Origin: Rapana venosa
Taxonomy: Eukaryota; Mollusca; Gastropoda; Neogastropoda; Muricidae
NCBI GenBank assembly: GCA_028751875.1
Contig: CM054157.1
Span: 4,660,894-4,724,893 of the forward strand
Length of the DNA: 64,000 nucleotides
Direction: 5' to 3'
Shown here: positions 11,263-23,455 of the stretch, in pieces
Position numbering within the stretch: position 1 is the stretch's first letter
Layout: every line of letters starts with the position of its first letter
Notes under the pieces: generated by a model
Seen by the model: the letters and a program-made list of their open reading frames with translations, nothing else
What the model was told of the DNA's origin: nothing
The model's database searches: none
Program-made: the position numbers and the translations under genes

Positions 11263-12217
11263 AGTATAAATAGCATCCCCACCTTGTGAAAATTCTGTGT
11301 TAGAAATTCCCTCTTTTCTATCTCTCTCTTTGTTTCTGCCTTGTTGCTTTTCTTTTCCTGTTACCTCCTTCTTGTATATTTACTGTCTTCTCGGTCCATT
11401 CTTCTCCCTTTTTTGCCAGCAAAGACTTAAAAGATAGCAATTCTTCCTCACGTTGAAGTCGGATGTACTGGGCCTGACTTGTCAGGTGCTTACGGCAGCG
11501 CAACGCATTTTTGCTCCTATGACAGATAACAATAGTTGTTGTCTGGGCACTCGAGGAAGAAGAAGTATTACCACAAAACAGAGAACTAGAATAGCTTGTC
11601 CTGTTGTAGTGTTTTCCTTTACTGTATATTCCACAATACAATCTTGATAATCCACGTTAAATCTGTAATCATGAATCAGTTAATATGTTTGGTTAATTGA
11701 TGTAGGTGGAAATATATATTTTGTTACTGATCAGGTATCTTTTGTTGGATAGATAAAAAGAAGGGCTCAGACAATTGTGCGTGTGTGTGTCCGTGCGTGC
11801 GTGCGTGTGTGTATGTGTGTGAATGAAAAGTATAAATTACAAACTTTTCTGTGACAATGTAAATGGTGAAAAAAACAGCGATGCTGGAAAAAATCAAACA
11901 TATTAATAAAGACGAGCACAGGAAACAAAAGTCTCCAAAATTCTGATTATGACAGGGATGGAAAAACAGTCATGATCAAGTATACATCGATACATACAGG
12001 CAGTCTGACGAACAGATCAGTAGACAGAACACAGACAGACAAAAGGATGAATAGAACAGACAGACAGATAGACATTCAGACGGAAACAGAGGAAGGGTGG
12101 CAAGGATAGAGGAAAGGACTTGAAGACTGATTGACAGGACAGACACACTGTCTGATTAACGAAAGGCTGACACATTTTGCACCAACATGTTATTTTTCCT
12201 ACTTTAGTCAATCCATA
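11263..12217. other. Unassigned mixed sequence
   Basis: Complex sequence with a GTGTGTGCGTGC tract at about 11778-11821 and scattered CAGACAGA units at 12005-12080. I see no exon-like signal that I can support. Confidence 0.4.
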
Positions 12218-12424
12218 CCTGTCTGTTTGTCTGTCTGTCTGTCTATCTGTAGGTCTGCCTGTCTGTCTCTCTATCTCTATCCATTCTCTCTCTCTCCTTC
12301 CCCTTTCTCTCTCTCCTCTTTCTGTGTGTGTGTGTGTGTGTGTTGTGTGTGTGTGTGTGGTGTGTGTGTGTGTGTGAGTGTGTGTGTGTGTGTGTGTGTG
12401 GTGTGTGTGGTGTGGTGTGTGTGT
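12218..12424. repeat. (CTGT)n - (CT)n - (TG)n compound microsatellite
   Basis: TGTC units, then CT, then about 100 bp of TG with single-T or single-G slips. It forms the left flank of the LINE-C fragment. Confidence 0.95.
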
Positions 12425-12773
12425 GGATTCAGATTTCAGATTCAGATTCAGAATATTTTATTGCCATTTAAGTCATGTAGACTTATTTGACACAACAAAA
12501 ACATCAACTATAATTATCTATTTTGGCTAAAAGTGATGTACACTAAAAAAACATGTTGTATTCTACTTCTCTTTCTCTCTTTTTCAAAACACTCAGACAC
12601 ATATCTGATGATATCTGCTTATATATATCAACTGTGATTATGTCAACTTAATTTATGTACACAGTTTTTGCGTTCTTTGTCTCTCGTTTTGATTTTTAAT
12701 AACAAATTATTTCTGAGTTCATCATATAAAATGCATTCATCAAGTAAATGAAATTCATCTTCAATTTTGTTAC

Positions 12774-12776
<3 letters not shown>
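12425..12776 (-). mobile_element. LINE-C 3' end: ORF2 C-terminus and 3' UTR
   Basis: Read on the minus strand from 12776, an open frame of about 45 codons contains NCNKIEDEFHLLDEC, a C-x7-H-x4-C motif. That is the zinc-knuckle-like signature found at the C-terminus of many CR1/L2/Jockey-type LINE ORF2 proteins and also seen in LINE-D at 49.0-50.1 kb. Further YDELRN and KERKNCVHK stretches lead to a stop. The 3' UTR ends in GGCAATAAAATATTCTG followed by AATCTG units, a short terminal repeat typical of such LINEs. The element is strongly 5' truncated. (TG)n lies on both sides. Confidence 0.82.
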
Positions 12777-12808
<32 letters not shown>

Positions 12809-12872
12809 TGTGTGTGTGTGTGTGTGTGTGGTGTTGTGTGTGTGTGTGTTGTGTGTATGTGTGTGTATGTGT
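12777..12872. repeat. (TG)n microsatellite, right flank of LINE-C
   Basis: Continuation of TG repeats immediately beyond the truncated end of LINE-C. Confidence 0.95.
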
Positions 12873-12949
12873 GTAACTAGATAAGTAATGAACTGGCTGG
12901 CTAGATAGCTAGATCAGTAGCTAACAAACATACCAACTAATTACCCATC

Positions 12950-13063
12950 TAACTGACTGATTGACTGACTGAGTGACTGGCTGACCGACTGACTGGCCTG
13001 GTGGTTAGAGCACTGTGCGTTGTTATGTTCACGATCTGAAGGCCTAGATTTTAGCCCAGGTTG
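12950..13063. repeat. (GACT)n tract and tRNA-like segment
   Basis: GACTGACTGA-type units at about 12952-12998, then GGCCTGGTGGTTAGAGCACT, which resembles a tRNA A-box region on the + strand. I see no matching B box, so this is not a tRNA gene call. Confidence 0.5.
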
Positions 13064-13372
13064 AGTGTGCCTTTTTGGTGCTTTTTTTCCCATCCAGTCC
13101 TTGTGTTCATACGGTTTTAGAAACTTTACCATCAGTTCCCATCGGCACACGTGCACATGGCATACTCTTCCAAAAGACAGAATAGATTTTAACATGTTTC
13201 CAAGATGTTCTGCATGCGTTTTGCACACAGTACCTCGGTTTACAGAATCACCGGAAGGACTTTTAGGGGAGTGGAGTCGGTACTGTTGTTAACTCCAAGC
13301 AAGAGGAAAAATCCCCTTGAATGGGTGTCTAGGTGATGACTCGACCCCCAGTCTTAAAACAAGCTCCAAAAC
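13064..13372 (-). mobile_element. SINE-G, diverged, type B head, minus
   Basis: TTTCCCATCCAGTCCTTGTG, CGGTTTTAGAAACTTTACC, CAAGATGTTCTGCATGCG and CTCGGTTTACAGAATCACCG match the body. Further right, GGAGTGGAGTCGGTACTG, TTAACTCCAAG and CCCCTTGAA match the extension between body and type B head seen at 43.5 and 62.1 kb. Confidence 0.88.
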
Positions 13373-13419
13373 CACAAAAGTGGAAGAGAAATGAAAGATA
13401 AGGAAACCCTTTCACCGAA

Positions 13420-13637
13420 ATATATCATCCTTTCTCTTCTGTGATTGGCTAGAGCGCAGATTGACAGTCCCATTGGTCTTGTTATTAAACCTGAAAGCTC
13501 ACATATCACAGCTGTCTGGGTCCCATCGATTCTCTTTCCGGCTCACAACGTCCCAAGTCAGTACAGGGACAGTGACTGACTTTGTCCAGCCAGCTATGAA
13601 ATTGGTCTAAATGAATTGTTGGCCCACACAAGAACGG
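13420..13637 (+). repeat. Dispersed repeat, copy 2 of 2
   Basis: Same ordered blocks as 11020-11262, for example GACAGTGACTGACTTTGTCC, ATGAAATTGGTC and TTGGCCC. It begins immediately right of the diverged SINE-G copy. Confidence 0.65.
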
Positions 13638-13997
13638 GTTCGTCTTTATTCTTACTGCTTTGCTTGTTTTTTTGGTATTCCTTCTCGAGCTTTCAATCTC
13701 AACAATTTTCTGTCACTTGGAAGATAACTGAATCAATGTGATTAGTCATGGCTCTTGATAATGGATGTGTTCTATTATTTGTATGAGCACACTCTATAAA
13801 ACAAAATCAGAACTAGAGGGCTGTGCTAATGTACATTGATGGAAATTGCTTTTTCGGGATTTTTTTTTTCCCTGAGAGGAATGGGAGTAGACAAAATCCT
13901 TGATGTTGAAAGTGGTGGAGACAGATGACAAATAAAGGAATGAACAGAAATAGACAGTTGGCCAGTAAAAGGGAAGGAAAGAAAAACAGACAGAGGG
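13638..13997. other. Unassigned sequence
   Basis: Mixed, AT-biased sequence. No feature recognised. Confidence 0.4.
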
Positions 13998-14200
13998 GTT
14001 GGGGGGGGGGGGGGGAGGGGGGGGGGGGGGTAAGAGAGCTTAAACTAAAAGAGAAGGATTGTTAGGAAGATGACTGACTTTCGCTGCGTAGGATGAGGAG
14101 GAGGAGAAGGAGGAGGAGGAGGAGGAGTAAAAGGAGGAGGGGAATGAGGACAACGACGAAGATGAGGAGGAGGAGGAGGTGGAGGAGGTGAGGAGGATAA
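13998..14200. repeat. Poly-G run and (GGA)n tract
   Basis: A G-run interrupted by one or two A at about 13998-14030, then GAGGAGGAG units at about 14093-14200. Confidence 0.9.
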
Positions 14201-14570
14201 TGATGATCATGATGATATTATCATTATACCGATAAAACCAGCTGATCAGAGTCATCAAAGAAATGAATTAGTCCAAGTGGGATTCCCTCCCATCATTTCA
14301 AGCTTGGTGTCAGCTCTGGCTTCAGCTGAAGGAAACGGAAGAGGGAAGAAGAGGTCTGTGAATGTCTGCCATCATTTTCAGCTTACAGACCAGCTTGCAG
14401 TTAATGAGGAGGCCTGATTCTTCATGAGCTTTTCAGCTGTGGTGGTATCTACTGATAGTCATCTGGGTTATATTTGGGGTTTTTGTTAGCAATTAGTCAG
14501 AGGTTTTGGTGACCTGGGCAAAAGAGGTTGAAAAGTTGAGGGGCGATTAGCTGGGTGTGGAATGTTGCGT
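14201..14570. other. Unassigned sequence
   Basis: GATGAT units to about 14225, then complex sequence with no recognised feature. Confidence 0.4.
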
Positions 14571-14767
14571 TTGTTTGTTTGTTTGGTTGGTTGGTTGGTT
14601 GGTTGGTTGATTGGTTGGATGGTTGGCTGATTGGTTGGTTGATTGGTTGGTTGGTTGGTTGGTTGGCTGGTTGGTTGGTTAATGGCTAGTTGGTTGGTTG
14701 ATTGGTTGGTTGGTTGGTAGGTTGATTGGTTGGCTGGTTGGTTGATTGGTTGGTTGGTAGGTTGGTT
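14571..14767. repeat. (TTGG)n tetranucleotide array
   Basis: TTGG/TTGA/TGGC units that run without a spacer into the duplicated LINE-B segment. Confidence 0.95.
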
Positions 14768-15103
14768 GAGAAGACAAAAGTCATGACAAACAGTGCCCAG
14801 CCAATCACTACAGTAACAATCAGTGGAAAAGAACTTAAGGTTGTAGATCACTTCAAGTATCTTGGAGCTATTATTAGTGAAAAGGTTCAAAGACCGAAAT
14901 CCTCGCAAGAGCTGCACAAACAGTAGCAGCAATGGCGGAGCTCAAGACTATCTGGAAAGAAAGACCGAAACATCTCTCTCAGGACCAAGGTCAAGCTACT
15001 GCATGCACTGGTCATCTCCACATTTCTGTATTCAGGCGAATCTTGGACATTGAATGCAGATCTACAAAGGAGAATCCAGGTTTAGGAGATGAGATGCCTC
15101 AGA
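14768..15103 (+). pseudogene. Duplicate of a 336-bp internal segment of LINE-B
   Basis: Base for base the same as 7473-7808 except one substitution (C at 7651, G at 14946). It carries the same frameshifts. The left edge abuts the (TTGG)n array, and the right edge abuts the run of N. Sharing of the damaged state means it was copied from LINE-B (or vice versa) as DNA, or is an assembly artefact, and is not an independent insertion. Confidence 0.95.
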
Positions 15104-15603
15104 NNNNNNNNNNNNNNNNNNNNNNNNNNNNNNNNNNNNNNNNNNNNNNNNNNNNNNNNNNNNNNNNNNNNNNNNNNNNNNNNNNNNNNNNNNNNNNNNN
15201 NNNNNNNNNNNNNNNNNNNNNNNNNNNNNNNNNNNNNNNNNNNNNNNNNNNNNNNNNNNNNNNNNNNNNNNNNNNNNNNNNNNNNNNNNNNNNNNNNNNN
15301 NNNNNNNNNNNNNNNNNNNNNNNNNNNNNNNNNNNNNNNNNNNNNNNNNNNNNNNNNNNNNNNNNNNNNNNNNNNNNNNNNNNNNNNNNNNNNNNNNNNN
15401 NNNNNNNNNNNNNNNNNNNNNNNNNNNNNNNNNNNNNNNNNNNNNNNNNNNNNNNNNNNNNNNNNNNNNNNNNNNNNNNNNNNNNNNNNNNNNNNNNNNN
15501 NNNNNNNNNNNNNNNNNNNNNNNNNNNNNNNNNNNNNNNNNNNNNNNNNNNNNNNNNNNNNNNNNNNNNNNNNNNNNNNNNNNNNNNNNNNNNNNNNNNN
15601 NNN
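15104..15603. other. Assembly gap, 500 N
   Basis: Exactly 500 unknown bases, a conventional placeholder size, so the true length is unknown. Confidence 0.99.
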
Positions 15604-15659
15604 AAAAGGGGGGGGGGGGAAGAAGGGGAAGGAAGTGGGGGGGAGAAAATGGGAGTTGC

Positions 15660-15704
<45 letters not shown>

Positions 15705-16023
15705 TGAGAGAGAGAGAGAGAGAGAGAAGAGTCAGAGAGGAGGAGAGAGAGAGAGGAGAGAGAGTAGCAGGGAGAGAGAGAGAGAGAAGAGAGAGAGAGG
15801 AGAGAGAGAGTAGAGCAAGAGAGAGAGAGAGAGGAGAGAGAGAGGAGAGAGAGGAGAGAGAGAGATGAGAGAGAGGAGAGAGAGAGAGAAGAGAGAGAGG
15901 AGAGAGAGGAGAGAGAGAGAGAGAGAGAGATAGAGAGAGGAGAGAGAGAGAGAGAGAGAGCAGAGAGAGAGAGAGCAGAGAGAGAGGAGAGAGGAGAGAG
16001 AGAGAGAGAGAGAGGAGGGAGAG

Positions 16024-16056
<33 letters not shown>

Positions 16057-16152
16057 CAGAGAGAGAGCGAGAGAGAGAGAGAGGAGGGAGAGAGAGCAGA
16101 GAGACAGAAGAGGAGAGAGAGGAGAGAAGAGAGAAGAGGAGAAGAGAGAGAG

Positions 16153-16187
<35 letters not shown>

Positions 16188-16280
16188 AAGAGAGACAGAG
16201 TGAGAGAGAGAGAGAGTGAAGAGTGAGGAAGGAGCATAGAGAGGAAAGATTGGTGAAGAGAGAGAGAGAGTGTGTAGCTT
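15604..16280. repeat. (GA)n / GAGAGAGG purine array
   Basis: About 680 bp of GA repeats with GG, AAG and CAG interruptions. The long open frames across the gap and this array are artefacts. Confidence 0.95.
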
Positions 16281-16555
<275 letters not shown>

Positions 16556-16796
16556 TGTGCCTGGGTTGGTGTTTTACTAAAGCTTTTCTATCATATGCGT
16601 TTAGGGTTTTTTGTGTGCAAATCTTAGCAGTTGTGTAGATGTCTTTATCTCTGCAAAACAAAGTTCCTTTGATGGAAGACAATAACATGCTAAATTGAAC
16701 TGAACTGAGCATAAGATATTTATATGCCTTTACCATAAAAACTATAAAAATGGATTTGGTCTGGACAAAAATTATCTTCTCTACCACATGAATATA
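16556..16796. other. Unassigned sequence
   Basis: Mixed AT-rich sequence without a recognised feature. Confidence 0.4.
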
Positions 16797-16826
16797 TGAA
16801 TATATATATAATATATATACATATAA

Positions 16827-16900
<74 letters not shown>
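16797..16900. repeat. (TA)n microsatellite
   Basis: About 100 bp of nearly pure AT dinucleotides. Confidence 0.95.
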
Positions 16901-17226
16901 CGTTCTTATGAAATCATGTTGCCTTGTCACAAGGCTCACTATTGAGGTTGGACGTTTTCATATGTTCCAAAGGGAAGACAGATGATGTTCAAAATGTAAT
17001 ATGTCTGTTCTTTGGGATGAATGTAATTTTATAATGGACTGTTGCTGCATCAAACCTTTCTGACAAGATTTTATTCCATGTCATTTTCTTCAGCCCATGT
17101 CAAGGTTATTTTTTGGGTGTTTTTTTTTTGTAAGCTGGTAAAACGTAAATCTTGAAAAAGTTCTATCTTTGTTAAAATTGATCAGACTCGCTGTTATTTC
17201 TTGAAAACTTCATTTGCTTTCTTTCA
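16901..17226. other. Unassigned sequence
   Basis: AT-rich mixed sequence. No gene or repeat recognised. Confidence 0.4.
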
Positions 17227-17227
17227 C

Positions 17228-17300
<73 letters not shown>

Positions 17301-17575
17301 TATGGAATTTATATAGCACTGAATCTTGTAAAGCAACAAATCAAAGCAATCAGATGATTTTTATTCATATCAAGGATAATGGAATAAGCACTCATGTGCT
17401 TTTTTTACAATCAGTCCCCGTGTGTATGCGGTTTTGTAAATTTTGTCATCTGTTCCCACCGGCACACAATGGCATACTCTTTGGAAAAGCGGAACAGGAT
17501 TTAACGTGTGCGCAAGATGTTCTGCATGCGTTCGCACACGGGGCCTCGGTTTATAGTCTCATCCGAAGGACTCAC
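17228..17575 (-). mobile_element. SINE-G, long body copy with (TAA)n tail, minus
   Basis: (AAT)n at 17228-17300, then the complement of the terminal motif, then the complete shared body up to TAGTCTCATCCGAAGGACT. The tRNA head is absent, so the copy is truncated at the head side. An open frame of 204 codons starting in this element is chance. Confidence 0.95.
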
Positions 17576-18900
17576 AACTCCCCCAGCTCCCCCTCGAGAA
17601 TACGTTTAAAAACAAATGTAAAAGTTTTTGAAATGTCATATTTCAAAAACGTTTTTTGTTATTATTTTTCTTCTATGCTGAAAACTTTCTTGTCAGTTTC
17701 TGTTGGTACTGACATTATTTTTTTAGGGAATTTTGTTAGGTTTGTTCTCTTGTTATATGTGGCGTTTAATCCTCCACACCCAAAAGGGGTAAACGAATTC
17801 AATCTTGAATGTTGAATATCTCTTGCTGCAGTAAAAACTTTTCATTAAAAACCTTTTTTAATTTAAAAAGGCAAAAAAATTTCCCCTTTTACACTTTTTT
17901 GGAAACTAAAAAGGAAACCCCCAGCCCCTTTTCCATGGCCAACAAAAAACCCTTTTCTCTCTCTCTCTTTTTGTTGTTTTTTACTTTTTTTGGTTGTTTT
18001 AATTTCTCTTTTCCCCTATTCCTCCTAATCTTCCCTTTGTTTCCTCTCCTTTATTTAAACCTTCTTCTGTTCTGTCTCTGTTTCCCCTTCTTTTCTCCCC
18101 CTCAATCTCTCTCTTTTTTCTCTTTTTCTTAAACTTTTGTGTTCCCAACAATCAACTTAAAAAAATTTTTTCCAAAGGCTTTCGGGATCTGTATTTTTTT
18201 GTTTCTTTTTTAAATTCTTTTTGAAAACCCTTTTTTTGAAAAACGGGGAAAGGGGTTAAAAAAAATTTTTGCAGACGGTTTTTTTTTTTAAAAATTAAAT
18301 TTTTTCAAAAAAAAAACCCCCAATAAAAAAAAATTTTAAAAAAAAACAAAAAAAAAATTTTTCAGAAGAAAGGTTTGTGTTTGGGGGCATGTTTTTTAAT
18401 GTTTTTTTTTCTAATTTTTTGAATAAAAAACCCCCCCATTTTGAAGGGGTCCATAAAAGGGAAAAAGGTTACTGTTTTGTTATGAACGTTTTTTTTAAAA
18501 AAAAACCAAAAGCAAAAAAAGAAAAACAAAAAAAAAATATTTAAAAGGGGGGTTTATATATAAAAGAAGGAACTATTATTTATTTAGAGTTTAAATTAGG
18601 GTTATTTCAAAAGAATAACCCCCAAAACCCCTTTTCATTGAAATTAAAAGGCCCAAAAGGATGGGAAAAAATTTTCCCTTTTCTTCCCATTCTTTTCTTT
18701 TTCCCCAAAAAGGGCGTCGCCTTTTCCCCTTCATCCCTTTTGTTTAATTTATAAAACCCCCGAATTAACCCCCCAACCCCAAATTGTTTCTTTTGGGGTT
18801 TGTACCTTTTTATCTAATCTTTCCCCAAAAACACTTTCCCCCATTTTTATTTGGCCCCAAACCCTTAAAAATTTAAAACCCCCCCATTTCACTCCCCTTC
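17576..18900. other. Unassigned AT-rich sequence, poor quality after about 17.8 kb
   Basis: From about 17,820 on, almost every homopolymer is lengthened (runs of 4-9 A, T, C or G). I see no protein-coding or repeat signal that survives. Confidence 0.5.
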
Positions 18901-18923
18901 TTCCCTCCTCTCCCTCCCTCGTG

Positions 18924-18954
<31 letters not shown>

Positions 18955-19703
18955 ATCTCTCCCCCTCTCCCTCCTTGTTCTCCCCCCCCTCCCCGCCCCT
19001 CTCCTTTTCCTCCTCAACCTCGTCTCCTTTTCCCCCCTCTCCTTTTCCCCCCTCTCTCTCTCCTTCTTCTCCCTTTTCTCTTTTTCTCTCCTCCCTCTCT
19101 CTCGGTCTCTCTCCTTTTCTCTCTCTCTCTCGGGCCCCTTCTCTCCCCCCTCTCTCTCTCTCTCCCTCCTTTTGTCTCTCTCTCTCCTCCCTCTCTCTCT
19201 TCCCTCTTTTCTCTCTCCCTCTCTCTATCCCCCTCCTTTTCCTCTCTCCCCCTTCTCTCTCCCTCTTTCCTCTCCCCCTTTTCTCTCTCTTTCTCTCCTC
19301 TCTCCCCTCCTCTCCCCCTCTCTCCCTCTCTTTTCTTTTTCTCTCTCTCTCTCTCCCCCGGTCTGTCTTCTCCCCTCTCTCTCTCTTCTGTCTGTCCCTC
19401 TCTCTCTCTCCCCTCTGCCCTTCCTCTTTTCTCTCTCTCTCCTGTCTGTTTTTCATTTTCTCTCTCTCTGTCTGTCTTTTCTCCCTCTCTCTCTCTGTCG
19501 GTCACTCTCTCCTCTCTCTTCTCTCTCCTCCTCCTCCTCCCCCTCTTCTCCCCTCTTCATCTCTCTCTCCCCCTCTCTCTTCTCCCTCTCCCTCTTTCCC
19601 TATCTCTCTCTCTCCTCTCTCTTGGGGGGGGGTTGTCCTTCTCTCTCTCTTCTCCCCTCTCTCTGTTTTCCTCTCTCTCTCTCCCTCCCCTCTTCTCCCC
19701 CTC

Positions 19704-19734
<31 letters not shown>

Positions 19735-21415
19735 GTCTGTCTCTTCTCTTCTTTTTCTCTTTTCTCCTCTCCCCTCCCCCTCTCCCCCCCCCTTCTTTTT
19801 TCCCCTCCCTCTCTTTTCCTCTCTCTCTTTTCCCCGGCCCTCCCCCCTCCCCCTTCTCTCTCGTCTTTCCCCTCCCCCCTCTCTTTCCCCTCTTCTCTCT
19901 CTCTCTCCCCTCTCCCCCTCTTCTCTCTGTCTCTCTCTCTTCCCTTCCCCCTCTCTCTCTTCCCCTCTCCCCCCCTCTTCTTTTTATCTCCCTCTTTTTC
20001 TTCTCCCCCTCCCCTCTCTATCCTCTCTTTTCTCTTTTTCCTCTCTCTCTCTCCCCTCTCTCTTCTGTCTTTCTCTTTTTCCTCTCCCCTTTTTTCCTGT
20101 CTCTCCCCCTTCATTTCTCCCCCTTCCCCTCTTCTTCGGTCTCTCCCCTCTCCTCTCTCTCTTTTCCTTTCTTTTCCCCTTCTTTTTTCCCCTTACTCTC
20201 TCTCCCCCCTCTGTTTTCTTCTCTTTTCTCTCCCCTCTCTATCTTTTCTTTTCTCTTCTCTCTCTCTCTTCCCCTAAATTTTGTTTTTCCCCTCCCTCCT
20301 CTCTCTCCCCTCCCCCTCTTTTTCCCCTTTTTTCTCTCTCTCTCTCTCCCCCCTCTTCTCTTCTCTCTTTTTCCCCCTCCCCCTCTCTCTCTTCCCCCCC
20401 TGTCTCCCCCCCTCTCCCCTTCTCTCTGTCTTTTCCCCCTTTTCTTCTCTCTTTTCCCCTCTCTTTTCTGTCCCCCTCTCCCTCTCTCTCCCTCTCTCTC
20501 TCCTCTCTCTCTGTCTGCCCTCTCTCTCTCCCCTCTCTCTCTCTGTTGTTTCCCCTCTCTCTTCTCTCCCCCCCTCTCTCCCCTCTCGTCTGCCCTCTTC
20601 CCCTTTTTCCCCTCTCTCCCCCTCTCTCTCTCTCTTCTCTCTGTCTGTCTCCCCCTCCCCTCTTCTCTCTCCCTCTCTCCTCTCTCTCTCTCTCTTCTCT
20701 CTCTCCCCTCTCTCTCCTCTCTCTCTCTCTCCCCTCCCCCTCCCCTCCCCCCTTCCCCCTTTTCTTCTCTCTCCCCTTTTCTTTCTCCTTCTCTCTCTCT
20801 GTCTCTCTCTCTCTCTCCCCTCTCTCTCTGCTCTCTCTCTGTCTCTCTCCCCTTCTCTCTCTCTCCCCCCCCTCTCCCCCCTCTCTCTCTCTCTCTCTCT
20901 CTTTTTCCTCCCCCCCTTCCCCTTCTTCTCCCCTTTTCTCCCCCTCTTTCTCTCCCCCCTTCCCCTCTCTCTGTCTGTCTCCCCTCTTCCCCTCTCTCTC
21001 CCCCTCCCCTCCCCCTCTCTCTTCCCTCTCTCCCCACTCTCCCCCCCCTCCTCTCTCTCTCCCCCTCTTCTCTCTCTTTTCGTCTCCCCCTTCTCTTCTC
21101 CCCTCTCTCTCTCTCTCTCTCTCTGTCTGCCCTTTTCTCCCTCTCTCCCCTCTTCTCTGGGGGTCTGTCCCCTCTCTCCTCTCTCTCTCTCTCTTTTTTT
21201 TCCCCCTCCCCTGTCTCTGTTGTCCCCCTCTTTTCTTTTCTCCTCCCTCTTTCCCCCTCTCTTCCCCTTTTCTCCCCTCTCTCTTTGTCTCCCCCTGTCT
21301 TCCCCTCTCCCCCTTCTCTTTTTCCTCCTCTCTTTTTCCCCCTCTCCCCTCGTCTCGGGTTCCCCTCTATCTTCTCTCTGCCCTCGGGCCCTCTCTTTTC
21401 CCCGGTTTTTGTCAA
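18901..21415. repeat. 2.5-kb (CT)n pyrimidine array
   Basis: Apart from a G-run at about 18922-18952, the + strand is nearly all C and T: CT dinucleotides mixed with C and T homopolymers. Open frames of up to about 900 codons on + (S, L, P, F) and up to about 480 on - (E, R, G, K) are compositional artefacts. Confidence 0.93.
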
Positions 21416-22905
21416 GGGGCCCCGGCCCCCCTCAATTTCCGAAAGTCTTTTTTCTTGGCGATAAAAAAACTTTTCAAAGGTCCTCGGGTGAGCCACACAC
21501 GTGGAAAAATGGCCTTTCCCCCCCAAAACCCGGGAAGCCAAGCTATTTCTTTAAATCGTTTTTTTTGGGGGCACGGGGGGTTTGAAACACTACAAAAACC
21601 CATATCAACCCCAGAAAAAAGGGTGGTTTTAAATGTTTTTTGGGTTGGTTGGTTGGTTGGTTGGTTTGTCCTTTTGGTTTTCTGCCTTGATTTTTTTTCT
21701 TTTCTGTTCTCTCTCTCTCTTCTCTCTCTCTCTCTCTCTCTCTCTCCCCTCTCTCCCCCTTCTCTTCTTCCTCTGTCTCTGTCTGTCTCCTGTCTCTCTC
21801 TTCCCCTCCCTCTTTTGCTCTCTCTCTCTCTCCTCTCTTCTCTTTTCTCTCTCTCTCCCCCCCTTTTATTAAAAAAATGTTTGACAAAATTTAAATTTTC
21901 CCCGGTAAAGTAAAGTAGACAGCCTAATTAGATTTTATTTGTTTTCTGTTTTACCATCATTAGCCCACCCTGAGATTTGCAAAAAACCTTCTTTTTAATA
22001 AGAAGCCTTTAGAATAAAAAAGATATCTTGGTTTTTTTAAAATGGGTTTTTTTTTTTTTGTTTAACTGGTTTTTTACTGGGTGGTTGTGGGGGATAACAA
22101 AACTTTTGGTTTTTTTTGGGGCTTTCCTTTTTTATTATCACTTAAAAAAACTAAGCAGTTTTGGCAAAACCCCCCTTTATTTTATGGGCTAATGGCCTTT
22201 TTTTGGTAAATCTTTCGGTTGAGTTCGAGTTTTTTCTCTCTCTCCTCTCTCTCTCTCTCCCTTTTCTCTCCCCCCCCTCTCCTCTCTCTCTCTGTCGTCT
22301 CGTTCTCCCCCCCCCCCCCCTCTCTCTTCCCCTTCCCGGTAGCTTCCTTTGTCTGGGGAGCCCAAAAAAGGGGTAAAGTTTTCAGCTCTGACACGTTTTT
22401 TTAAACTTTGTTTTTTTACCACTGAAGGCAAGGTGGGTTGTAGAAGGAATTCCCATCCACGCTATAAAGGCCTGCTTTAATGCTGTGAAAATGTCTAGGG
22501 GCTAGTCGGGGGGAGTGAGTTTATTTGGGCATACCTACCAAAAAAAGCGGTCAATGTTTCAGAATGACAGGGATGTGTTTTGAGTGTGGTGGTTTGGTGT
22601 GTGTTGTGGGGGTGTGTGCTTTTGGCCCCGTCCGTTACCCCAAAATTGTGGGCATATTTGGGAGTACACCCAAAATTTATTCCCCCATAGGAATAATATG
22701 TTTCAGAATAAACTTTAAAAAAAATATGAATCTCTCTCTCCCCTCTCTCTCTCTTCCTCTTTTCTCTCTCTTCTTTTCCCCCCCTCTCAAAATATAATAT
22801 ATATAAATTTTATTATATATGTAAAACTTATATATATCCCTTTCAATTTTTCAAAATTAAAATATATAAATGAATATTTCAAATATGAATGGGGTGTGTG
22901 TGTGT

Positions 22906-22939
<34 letters not shown>

Positions 22940-23278
22940 CTCCCCTTTTCGCTCTCTCTCTAAAAAATGTATGTATGTTGATGATGTAGTATTTATTTTA
23001 TGTATGTAATATTTATATTTTATATAAAATATATATATTATATTATAAAATAATCCAAATCAAAAAACATTATTATTTCTTTATTGTTATATTTTCAATC
23101 TTACAAAAACTATCATTTCCCATCGTTTTTTATTTCGAAAATCATCTTTTTTTTTTAAAAAAAACCTTCTCCTATTAAATTTGTATCTAATTTCCAAACA
23201 ATACAGGACTTTTTGCCAAAAACAAAAAAAAGCCTGTGTACCTTTTCCGTTACCCTTTAAGAAAAAAAATACTTCCCC
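21416..23278. other. Poor-quality sequence with short CT, TTGG and TA tracts
   Basis: Contains TTGG units at about 21642-21665, CT arrays at about 21710-21862, 22230-22325, 22732-22790 and 22905-22963, and AT-rich stretches at about 22795-22870 and 22985-23060. The rest is homopolymer-inflated sequence with no gene I can support. Confidence 0.5.
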
Positions 23279-23455
23279 TCTCCCCCCCCCCCCTCCCCCC
23301 CCCTCTCTCTCTCCCTTTTTTTTCTCTCTCTCCTCTCCCCCCCCTCTCTCCTTCCCTCTCTCTCTCCCCCTCTCTCCCCTCTCTCCCCTTTTTTCCCTCT
23401 TCCCCTTCCCCTTTTTCTCTCTCTCCCCTTTTTTCTCTCTCTCTCTCTCCTTTTT
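23279..23455. repeat. CT/CCCT pyrimidine tract
   Basis: Pyrimidine-only stretch of about 180 bp. Confidence 0.9.

Noticed and set aside
10984..11289. 101-codon plus-strand frame as a gene
   Set aside because: It overlaps the dispersed repeat at 11020-11262 and is not open in the second copy.
12985..13060. A tRNA gene at the GGTGGTTAGAGCAC segment
   Set aside because: I could not find a matching B box and acceptor stem, so it is more likely a SINE head remnant.
18921..21913. Open frames of about 850 and 910 codons on the plus strand, and 476 on the minus strand
   Set aside because: They translate a CT/GA low-complexity array into S/L/P/F or E/R/G. Three frames are open at once, which is typical of simple repeats and not of genes.
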